Source: Sediminicoccus sp. KRV36 (GTDB lineage Bacteria; Pseudomonadota; Alphaproteobacteria; Acetobacterales; Acetobacteraceae). Taken from it: DNA of 64,000 nt. The position numbers and the translations under genes were made by a program. Under the pieces are notes generated by a model. It saw only the letters and a program-made list of their open reading frames with translations, searched no databases and was not told where the DNA came from. Within the stretch, counting starts at the first letter, position 1. Each line of letters opens with the position of its first letter. Location: assembly GCF_023243115.1 (NCBI RefSeq), contig NZ_CP085081.1, positions 682,001 to 746,000 on the forward strand, written 5' to 3'. Positions 53,991-63,400 of the stretch are shown piece by piece.

Positions 53991-55832
53991 ATGCGAATGA
54001 TCCCAGGCCGCGCCCCTGAAATGTTGCGCTCCCCCCTCGATATCGCCGCCGGCGATGTCGCCTTGCCCTCGGGCCTCCCCTCCTGGGACCTCTCGGACCT
54101 GTACAAGGCGCCCGATGATGCGGCCCTCGGCGCCGATCTCGCCCGTGCCGAGGACGAGGCGCGCGCGTTCCAGTCCCGGCTCTCCGGCCAATTGGCCGCG
54201 CTCTCCGGCGATGCCCTGGCCGAGGCCCTCATGGAATATGAGCGCATCGAGGAAGTGCTGGGCCGCGTCATGAGCTTCGCGCAGCTGCTGTTCTCGGGCG
54301 ATGCGCAGAACGGCGAAAACGGCCGCTTCTACCAGACCATGCAGGAGCGGGTGACGCAGATCTCCTCCCACCTCGTCTTCTTCACGCTGGAGATGAACCA
54401 CGTCGAGGAGAGCGTGCTGGAGGCCAAGCTCAAATCCAGCCCCGCTTTGGCCCGCTTCCGCCCCTGGCTGCGCGACCTGCGCGTCTGGCTGCCGCACCAG
54501 CTCTCCGACGAGATGGAGCGGCTGCTGCATGAGAAGGAGGTGACGGGCCGCGCCGCCTGGAACCGCCTCTTCGACGAGACCATGGCCAACATGACCGTCA
54601 CGGTGAGCGGTGAGGAGCTTTGCGTCAGCGCCGCGCTGAACAAGCTCTCCGACAGTGACCGCGCCGTGCGCGAAGCCGCGGCCAAGGGTGTTTCCGAGGC
54701 GTTTGGCTCGCGTATCCGCCTGTTCAGCCTCATCACCAACACGCTGGTGAAGGACAAGGAGGTGATGGACAAGTGGCGCAACCACCCGCGCCCCGGCTCC
54801 TCCCGCAACCGCGCGAACATGGTGGAAGACGAGGTGGTGGACGCGCTGGTGACGGCCGTGCGCGAGAGCTTTCCCCGCCTGTCCCACCGCTACTACACGA
54901 TGAAGGCGAAATGGCTGGGCCTGGAGAAGCTCATGCATTGGGACCGCAACGCGCCGCTGCCGCGCGATGCGGATGGCAGCATTCCCTGGCCGCAGGCGGT
55001 CCAGCAGGTGCGCGCTGCCTATGCCGGATTCTCGCCCGAGATGGAAAAGCTGGCCGCGCCCTTCTTTGAAAAGCCCTGGATTGACGCGGCCCTGCGCCCC
55101 GGCAAGTCGGGCGGCGCCTTCGCCCACCCCACGGTGCCTTCGGCGCACCCGTATCTGCTGCTGAACTACCACGGCAAGGCGCGGGACGTGATGACGCTGG
55201 CGCATGAGCTGGGGCATGGGGTGCATCAGCGCCTGGCGGCCGAGCAGGGCTACCTGATGTCCAGCACGCCGCTGACCCTGGCTGAAACCGCCAGCGTCTT
55301 TGGCGAGATGCTGACCTTCCGCGCGCTGCTCGATGCGGAAACCGATCCGGCCAAGCGGCGTTTGCTTCTCGCCGGCAAGGTCGAGGACATGCTGAACACC
55401 GTGGTGCGCCAGATCGCCTTCTACCGCTTCGAGACGCTGGTGCATGACGAGCGCCGCCAGGGCGAGCTTTCGTCCGAGCGCATCGGCGAAATCTGGATGC
55501 AGGTGCAGACCGAGAGCCTGGGGCCGATCTTCGACTTCACGCCGGATTACGCCTGCTACTGGGCCTATATCCCGCATTTCGTGCACTCGCCCTTCTACGT
55601 CTACGCCTATGCCTTCGGGGATTGCCTGGTGAATGCGCTCTACGGCGTGTACCGCGATGGCAGCGTCCCGGATTTTGAGGGGAAATACATGGCCATGCTC
55701 AAGGCCGGCGGCACGCTGCGCCACAAGGAATTGCTGGCGCCCTTCGGCCTCGATGCCTCGCGCCCGGATTTCTGGAAGCGGGGGTTGGACGTGATCTCGG
55801 GCTTCATTGACGAACTGGAGGCCACCTCTTGA
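53991..55832 (+). CDS. pepF: Oligoendopeptidase F (M3 metallopeptidase)
   Basis: 613 residues, usual length. The zinc motif is HELGH (His405, Glu406, His409) in MTLAHELGHGVHQ, with the third ligand in ETASVFGEML. Upstream N-terminal PSWDLSDLYKAPDD is the M3B opening. Cleaves short peptides in the cytoplasm. ATG 53991 is chosen; 54021 is possible and neither has a strong ribosome site. The stop overlaps the start of the next gene (TTGA), so the pair is coupled. Confidence 0.94.
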   Translation: MRMIPGRAPEMLRSPLDIAAGDVALPSGLPSWDLSDLYKAPDDAALGADLARAEDEARAFQSRLSGQLAALSGDALAEALMEYERIEEVLGRVMSFAQLLFSGDAQNGENGRFYQTMQERVTQISSHLVFFTLEMNHVEESVLEAKLKSSPALARFRPWLRDLRVWLPHQLSDEMERLLHEKEVTGRAAWNRLFDETMANMTVTVSGEELCVSAALNKLSDSDRAVREAAAKGVSEAFGSRIRLFSLITNTLVKDKEVMDKWRNHPRPGSSRNRANMVEDEVVDALVTAVRESFPRLSHRYYTMKAKWLGLEKLMHWDRNAPLPRDADGSIPWPQAVQQVRAAYAGFSPEMEKLAAPFFEKPWIDAALRPGKSGGAFAHPTVPSAHPYLLLNYHGKARDVMTLAHELGHGVHQRLAAEQGYLMSSTPLTLAETASVFGEMLTFRALLDAETDPAKRRLLLAGKVEDMLNTVVRQIAFYRFETLVHDERRQGELSSERIGEIWMQVQTESLGPIFDFTPDYACYWAYIPHFVHSPFYVYAYAFGDCLVNALYGVYRDGSVPDFEGKYMAMLKAGGTLRHKELLAPFGLDASRPDFWKRGLDVISGFIDELEATS

Positions 55833-57199
55833 GCGACCGCGAAAGCTCCTCCTTCTTCGGCGAAATGCGGCGCATGGCGCGCACCTCGGGCGCTGTCACC
55901 GGCATCGCGGCGCGGGTGGCGGGGGAGCGTTTCCTCGGCATCAAGACCAACAAGGATGCGCATGCGGGGGACCTCAAGGCGATCCTGGGCGGGCTGAAGG
56001 GTCCGATGATGAAGGTGGCGCAGTTCCTCGCCACCATTCCGGACGCACTGCCGGAAGAATACGCGCGCGAACTCGCCACGCTGCAATCCAATGCGCCGCC
56101 GATGGGCTGGGCCTTCGTCAACCGCCGCATGGGCACGGAGCTCGGCGGCGACTGGCAGAAGAACTTCTCCGAATTCGGGCGTGAGGCCGCGGCCGCTGCC
56201 TCGCTCGGCCAGGTGCATCGCGCGAAGCTGCAGGACGGCACGGAAGTCGCGTGCAAGCTGCAATACCCGGACATGAATTCCGTGGTGGAGGCGGACCTCA
56301 AGCAGCTCAAGCTCGGCATGCAGCTCTACAAGCGGATGGACAGCGCGCTCGACAATGAGGACGCCTATGCCGAGATCGCCGACCGCCTGCGCGAGGAGCT
56401 GGACTACACGCGGGAGGCTTCGCATCAGCGCCTCTACAGCCTGATCCTGGCCGATGAGCCGCGCGTGCATGTGCCCACCCCGATTGACCACCTGACCACC
56501 CGCCGCCTGCTGACGATGACCTGGCTGGATGGCGGCTCCATCCTGAAGCGGCTGGAGGAGGAGCCCTCGCTGGAGGAGCGCAACGGCTATGCCGAGGCGC
56601 TGTTCCAGGCCTGGTACAAGCCGGTCTATCGCTATGGCGTGATCCATGGCGACCCGCATCTGGGCAATTACCAGGTGCGGCAGCCGGGCACCAAAGGTGG
56701 CGATGGCGGCATCAGCCTGCTGGATTTCGGCGTGGTCCGCATCTTCCCGCCCAGCTTCATCACCGGCGTCATCATGCTCTATGAGGCGGTGCGCGATGGC
56801 GATGACGAAAAGGCGCACCACGCCTTTGAATCCTGGGGTTTCCGCAACCTCTCGCGCGAGACGATGCTGGTGCTGAAATCCTGGGCGGATTTCCTCTATG
56901 AGCCGCTGATGGAGGACAAGGTCCGCCTGATCCAGCAATCCGATGACCCGACGCATGGCCGCCGCGTGGCGCAGGCCGTGCATGAGGGGCTGAAGCGCAC
57001 CGGTGGCGTGAAGATCCCGCGCGAATTCCCGCTGATGGACCGTGCCGCGATCGGCCTGGGCAGCGTGTTTTTCCGCCTCAAGGCCGAGCGCAACTGGCAC
57101 CGCATGTTCAACGAACTCATCGCCGATTACAGCGAGGAAAAGCTGGCGCAACGCCAGGCGGCCGCCCTGGCCGAAGCGCGGGTTCCGGCCTCGCTTTAG
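55829..57199 (+). CDS. ABC1/UbiB-family atypical kinase
   Basis: 456 residues. The start is TTG (55829) overlapping the pepF stop as TTGA, with GGAGG 7 nt upstream inside pepF. Family features: the variant KxGQ-like region LKGPMMKVAQFLATIPDALP (residues 51-70), SLGQVHRA with a Gly loop, YPDMNSVVEADL, HGDPHLGNY as the catalytic loop, and LLDFGVVR as the DFG element. UbiB proteins aid ubiquinone synthesis through an unusual kinase-like ATPase activity. This divergent clade is often adjacent to non-ubi genes. The TTG start probably makes expression depend on pepF translation. Confidence 0.9.
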   Translation: MSDRESSSFFGEMRRMARTSGAVTGIAARVAGERFLGIKTNKDAHAGDLKAILGGLKGPMMKVAQFLATIPDALPEEYARELATLQSNAPPMGWAFVNRRMGTELGGDWQKNFSEFGREAAAAASLGQVHRAKLQDGTEVACKLQYPDMNSVVEADLKQLKLGMQLYKRMDSALDNEDAYAEIADRLREELDYTREASHQRLYSLILADEPRVHVPTPIDHLTTRRLLTMTWLDGGSILKRLEEEPSLEERNGYAEALFQAWYKPVYRYGVIHGDPHLGNYQVRQPGTKGGDGGISLLDFGVVRIFPPSFITGVIMLYEAVRDGDDEKAHHAFESWGFRNLSRETMLVLKSWADFLYEPLMEDKVRLIQQSDDPTHGRRVAQAVHEGLKRTGGVKIPREFPLMDRAAIGLGSVFFRLKAERNWHRMFNELIADYSEEKLAQRQAAALAEARVPASL

Positions 57200-57358
57200 C
57201 AGGCTGGTGAACACCGCCCGGGGTGGGATCGAGGGGCTGGTCCCTCGAACTCGCCGGCAGGAAACCTGTTTCCTGCACCTTCATCCTTGGATCTGAAACA
57301 TCGAAGATCCGAGACATCGGGCTTCTTGGTGGGGTTGCCCGCAAAGCGGAGTGCGCGG

Positions 57359-57377
57359 GAGAGCGCAAAACGCTCTC
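57359..57377. repeat. Hairpin in ubiB-adhesin gap
   Basis: GAGAGCG-CAAAA-CGCTCTC forms a perfect 7-bp stem with a 5-nt loop in the convergent gap 57200-57474. A short TTTT occurs 13-16 bp downstream. It may reinforce the terminator at 57432-57468. Confidence 0.45.
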
Positions 57378-57431
57378 GCTCCCTGGCAGTTTTCAGCGCG
57401 AAGAGGGCTTCGGCCGGCACAGGTCAGAGGC

Positions 57432-57468
57432 GGCGGCGGTCGAGGGGTGCCGCCCCTCGACCGCCGCC
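57432..57468. terminator. Strong bidirectional stem-loop between convergent genes
   Basis: A perfect 16-bp stem (57432-57447 with 57453-57468; core GGTCGAGGGG and CCCCTCGACC) and a 5-nt loop TGCCG stand 6 bp from the adhesin stop and about 230 bp after the UbiB gene. Placed to end transcription on both strands; there is no T tract. Confidence 0.65.
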
Positions 57469-57474
57469 CCCGGA

Positions 57475-60400
57475 TCAGAACACGAAGTCGGTGTTCACCA
57501 GCGTGTGCAGGCCGGTGAGGATGATCACCGCCTCGGCCGTGCCGCCATCGCCCTGGTCCACTTCGATGCGCGTATCGCCACCGCTCTGCGACTGACGGAT
57601 TGAGCCCTGGCCGCCGCCGGCGAAGGCATTGCCCGCCATCAGCGTGAAGGCCTGATCGCCCGCCAGGCCAAGATTGGCGTCAATCGCCGAGAGGTCGAGC
57701 ACATCGCCCTGCGCCCAGGCGAAATCCGTCACCCGGTCTGGCGTTGCCGCCGCACTCTCATTCAGCACGCTCCAGACGAAGCGATCCGCGCCGGTGCCGC
57801 CGGTCATCGAATCCTGGCCCGCGCCGCCCATGATGGTGTCGTTGCCGCCACCACCGATCAGCGTGTCATTGCCGGCGGCACCCTCAAGCCGGTTCGCGCC
57901 GCCATCGCCCGTCAGGCGGTCGTTGAAGCCCGAGCCGATCATGTCCTCGATCGAGAGGAAGCTGTCGCCATTGGCGAAGCCGCCGGTGCCGAGCCCGGTG
58001 GCGAGCGACGCCGTGACGGCCGCCGTCGCACCGACATAGCTGGCGGTATCCGTGCCAGCCCCGCCATCGAGCACGTCGGCACCGGCGCCGCCGAGCAGCA
58101 GGTCGTTGCCATCCTGGCCCAGCAGCGTGTCATTGCCGGCGTTGCCGACCAGCGTGTCATTGCCTTGCAGGCCTTCCAGCAGGTCATTGCCGGTGGTGCC
58201 GGTCAGGCTGTCATCGCCGACGCCGCCCTGGATGGGGCCGCGTTCGCCGGGCAGCGGCGCCACCAGCGTGCCGGGCACGAAGGTGATGCCGGGCAGCGGG
58301 CCGCCCATGGTCAGCGGCGGGCCGTTGTAGCTGTGCAGGATGATCGCGCTGTCCACACCGAAGTAGAGCACCGGCATGGTGTTCCAGGTGCCGATCGCGG
58401 TCGGCCCGCTGATGCCATAGATGGTCAGCGTGTCGCCTTCGGCCTGGTTGAAGCTGTAGAGAAGATCCACGCCATCGCCGCGTTGGTAGATGTAGCTATC
58501 CGCCCCCGCATCGCCCTGCACGCTGTCGCCGATCACCACATTGGTGAAGGTGCCGGCCACCAGGCGGATGGTGCCGGTATCGGTGCCGCCCGCCATGGTG
58601 TCATTGCCGACGGAGCCGCGGATGTCGTCGTTGCCGGCGCCGCCGATGACGATGTCGTTGCCCTCATTGCCGGTCATGCTGTCATTGCCGGTGCCGCCGA
58701 ACATGGTGTCGTCGCCCAGCTCGCCCTGCATGTTGTCGTTGCCGGCGCCGCCCTCTTCCCAATCGTTGCCGTCGCCGCCTTCGATCGTGTCGTTGCCGTC
58801 GCCGCCGTAGATGACGTCATTGCCGCCATTGCCGTGCAGGTTGTCGTTGCCCTTGCCGCCCTGGACCTTGTCATCGCCATTGCCGCCGAAGACCGCGTCA
58901 TCGCCATCATTGCCCTGGAGGCAATCATTGCCGTCGGTGCCCTGGATGGCATCGTTGCCGCCCAGGCCGTCAATGTGATCCGCGCCGGCGGTGCCCACGA
59001 AGTTGTCGGCACCCGGGGTCAGGATGGTGGTCGGCAGGTCGCAGGCGCCGACCACGTTGGGGATAAAGCCCGCATCCACGGTGGTGAGATCCTGGTCCTG
59101 CACCAGCGTGTAGCTGCCGGTGCGGCCGCCGGCGCCGGCATCGCTGTCACTGCCGTCATTGCCGATATCACGCAGCGTCGGCGTGTAGCCGGCGGGGGTG
59201 ACGAACTCGACGCTGTAGCTCGCCGGGCGGAGGTTGCCGAAGTTGTAGAAACCGCCGGCATCCGTGGTGGTGGTGGCCAGGATGGCGCCGGCCGCGGAGA
59301 TCAGGCGGACGGTGACGCCGCCGATGCCCGGCTCCTCGCTGTCCTGCTGGCCATCGCCGTCGCGGTCGGCCCAGACGCGGTCGCCGATGGAGGCAGCCAG
59401 CAGCAGGCCCGCATCGCGGGTGTTGTTGGTCTGGCCCGAGGTCAGCGTGATCTGGGAGGTGCTGCCATTGGTGGCGTTGGCGTCACTGTCCAGCGCGTCA
59501 TTGCCGAGGTCGCGGCCGGTGAAGACCGTGCCGCCGGGCGCGACGAAGGTGACGCTGTAGGTCCCGGGCAGCAGGTTCGCGAAGCTGTAGTTGCCGTTGG
59601 TGTTCGTCACCGTGGTGCTGATCACGGCGCCGGCCGCGTTCAGCAGGTTCACCGTGACGCCGCGGGCATTCGCCTCGCCCGTGTCCTGCAGGCCGTTGCC
59701 GTTGCTGTCCAGCCAGACGCGGTCACCAATGGTGACACGCTGGAACAGGCCCGCATCCAGATCCGTGCGGGCATCGCCTGAGAAGATCATGGTGGGTGCG
59801 ATCACGCCGGCCGCATTGGCATCGCTGTCGGCCGCGTCATTGCCGCCCTGGTCAATGGGTGAGGTTTCGTAGCCCGTGGGCCGCACCACCTGCACGCCAT
59901 ACTGGCCCGGCGCCAGGTTGCCGAAATTGTAGATCCCGCTGGCATTGGTGGTGGTGCTGCCGATCACCGTGACGCCATCGGCCCCGAGCAGATTGACGGT
60001 GACATTGGCGAGGCCAGCCTCACCCGCATCCTGCACGCCATCGGCATCCAGGTCATGCCAGATCCGATCACCGATGCTGGCCGGAACATAGACGCCCGCA
60101 TCCACATCGCGCGTCGTCGTCGCGGGGAAGACGCTGACCGGATCCGTGATGCCGCTGGTCGTGTTCGGATCACTATCCACGGTGTCATTGCCGCCCTGGT
60201 CGCGCAGGGTGAGCTTGAGGCCCGAGGGGATGACGAATTCGACGCGGTAGCTGCCAGCCACAACCTCGGTAAAGAGGTAGTTGCCATCGGCGCCCGTGGT
60301 GGTGGTGCGGCCGGTGAAGCTGCCATCGGCGTTGAGCAGCCGGACGGTGATGCCGGCCTGCGAAGCCTCGCCGCCCTCTTCCAGGCCATCGCCATCGCGA

Positions 60401-63400
60401 TCCACCCAGACGCGGCCGGTGAGATTGCCGAGCTCGACCAGCGCGGCATCCACCGTGTTGTCGGTCTCGCCCGATTCCAGGTTGATGATGCCGGTGCGGC
60501 CAGCGCTGTTCACATCGCTGTCGGAGGCATCGGCGCCCAGATCCTGCTTGCCGAAGGCGCGGTTGGCGGGGGCTACGAACTCCACCCGGTAATCGCCGGG
60601 TGCGAGGTCGGTGAAGCTGTAGATGCCGTCCACGCCCGTGGTGGTGGTCTGGCCGGTCGGCGTGCCATCGGCGCGCAGCAGGCGGACGGTGATGCCGGAG
60701 ACGCCGGCCTCGCCCACATCCTGCTGGCCGTCATTGTCCACGTCCAGCCAGACGCGGTCACCCAGCGTGGCGGTGCGATAGAGGCCGCCATCCACCGTGT
60801 TGTCGGTCTCCCCGGAGATGAGGTTCACGACATCGGTGCGGCCATTGGTGCCGATATCGCTGTCGGAGCCATCGGCGCCGCTATCCTTCACGGTCGGCAC
60901 ATAGCCGGCCCTGATGATCTCGACGCGGTAATCGCCGGGAGCCAGCTGCGTGAAGTTGTAGCTGCCCGAAGCGCCCGTGACGATCGGCGAGACACCCGCA
61001 ACCGGCGTGCCATCGGCGTTCAGCAGGCGGACGGTGGCGCCGGCGATGCCGGGCTCGCCCACATCCTGCTGGCCATCGCCATCCATGTCCTCGAACACCT
61101 TGTCGCCGAGGCTGGCGGGACGATAGACGCCGGCATCGAGCGAGCGGTCATCGCCACCGGAAGCCAGCGTGATATTCGCCGTCTTGCCGGTCGTGAGGTT
61201 GGCGTCGCTGTCGATATTGTCGTTCAGGCCGATATTGGCCTTGGTGAAGGGCGTTGCGGCATCCGGCACGAAGCGCACGGCATAGGTGCCGGGTGCCAGA
61301 TTGTCGAAGAGGTAGTCGCCATTCGCGTCGGTCACCGCGGTGCGGCCCGTGGGGTTGCCCGCGCTGTTCAGCAGCTCGACCACGCGGCCGGAGATACCGC
61401 CCTCGCCGGGGCCGCCCTGCAGGCCATCGCCATTCACATCCTCGAACAATGTGCCGCCGAGCTTGGCGCCCTTGTAGAAGCCGGCATCGAGGCGCGGCTC
61501 GCTCTGGCCACTGACCAGGGTGAAGGCGTCGCTGCGGCCCAGCGCATTGACGTCGCTATCCGTCGTCTCATTGGCATTGGCGCCGGCATTCTGCGTGGAG
61601 GCGGTGAAGCCCGTGGGCAGCACCTGGATGGAATAGTTGCCGGGGATGAGGCCGGTGAACTGGTAGAAGCCATCCGCACCCGTCGTCGTGGTGCCGATGA
61701 CGGTGCCGCCGCCGTTCAGCAGGTTGACGGTGGCGCCGACAATGCCGGTCGCGCCGTCATTCTGCAGGCCATCGCCGTTGCTGTCTTCCCAGACGCGGTC
61801 ACCGATGGTGGCGAGCTGGTAGAAGCCGCCATCCACGTTGCGGACATTGTCGCCATTGGCGAGGGTGTAGGTGCCCGTCACGCCGGTGGTCTGGTTCGCG
61901 TCGCTATCCGTCAGGTCGCCGCCGACATCGGTCAGCGTGCGCTTGTTGCCGCCGCTCTCGTCGAAGCGGACGCGATACGTGCCGGGAACCAGGCCATCGA
62001 ACAGATAGGAGCCATCGGCGGCCGTGACCGCGGTGCGGCCCGTGGCCGAGCCATCGGCGTTCAGCAGCGTGACCAGGATGCCGGCCAGGACCGTGTCGCT
62101 GGCACCGGCGCGCTGGCCATCGCCGGCCGCATCGGTGAAGGCCACGCCGCCGAGCGAGGCGCGCACCACCTGCACCGCCTCATTCTCGGTCACCGTCGTG
62201 AGCGAGGAACCAGGCGCCACCGCATAGGGGTTCACCGGGGCGGAGGAGACGACGGCGCCCACATTGTCCAGCACCTTGCCGGCCGTGTTGCCCACGATGT
62301 CGGCAACCTTCGCCACCACCTTGAAGACCACCTGGTCATTCAGCGTGGACATGTTGTCGAAGGGATTGTTGATGTCGCCCATGTTGAAGGAGAGCGTGCG
62401 CGTCCCGGCGTCATAGGTGCCGGCCGAACCGAGGCTCAAGCCGGATCCGGTGATGCCGCCCAGCGAGACCAGCTCGCTGCTGACGAGGTCGAGGCCGGTG
62501 GGCAGCACGTCGCGCAGGATGATGCGCTGCGAGCCTTCGCCCAGAGTCGCCGTCACCAGGAAGGTCGCTTCCTCGCCAATGCCGACCGCATTGCCGACCG
62601 TGGCGCCGAGCGAGGTGGAGACCAGCGTCTTGATGACGGTGTTGACGATATCCGTCGTCACCGTGGCCGGGTCCGTCTCGGTCACGCTCACACCCAGCAC
62701 CGGGGCGGAGCTGTAGGTGACGCTGGCCGTGTTGGTGATGGACTGGCCATCCACGATATTGGCGGCCAGGCGCGCCTGATAGGTGATCACCACCGGCGCC
62801 GAGCCCAGCAGATACTGGCTCATCGAGAAGCCGATATTGCCGCCCGTCTCGGTGATGGTGCCGGCCGAAGCCGTGGCCGTGCCTGCCACCAGCGTGACGC
62901 CGGCGGGGATGATGTCGGCGAGGTTCACCAGATAGGCGGGCGAGGTGCTGCCGGCCGCATGGCTGAGCGTGATCTGGTAGGTGACGAGGTTGCCCGCATC
63001 GCCGCCATTGCCGGAGATCGCGTCCTTCACGATCACGAGGTCGGGGCGGACGATGTCGATCTTCGCGTCATCCGTGGCGACACCCAGGCCGGTCTTGCCG
63101 ACACCCGGCGCATAGGTCTCGGCACGGCCGGTATTCGTCAGCGTGCTGCCCGCCGTGGCCGTGGTGGCCACGCGGCCCGTGACCAGGATGGTGACGGTAT
63201 CGCCCGCATCGCGGTCATTGTCGCCGGCATTGACGATGGTGCCGAAGTCGAAGCTGTAGGCCCCGCCCGAGATGGAGGTGGCGGCCGAACCCACGCTGAG
63301 CGAGGAGCCGGTGATGGTGTTGCCGATGCTCTCGACCGAGGCGCTTTCGAAGGTCAGACCGGTCGGCAGGGTATCGGAGACGACCAGGCGCTGCGTGCCC

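Noticed and set aside
53229..55724. 831-codon open frame opposite pepF and the acyl-CoA ligase
   Set aside because: Crosses the divergent promoter region and has no coding-like features.
57780..59030. Dense tandem repeats suggesting a CRISPR or satellite
   Set aside because: In-frame RTX nonapeptide codons in the adhesin gene.
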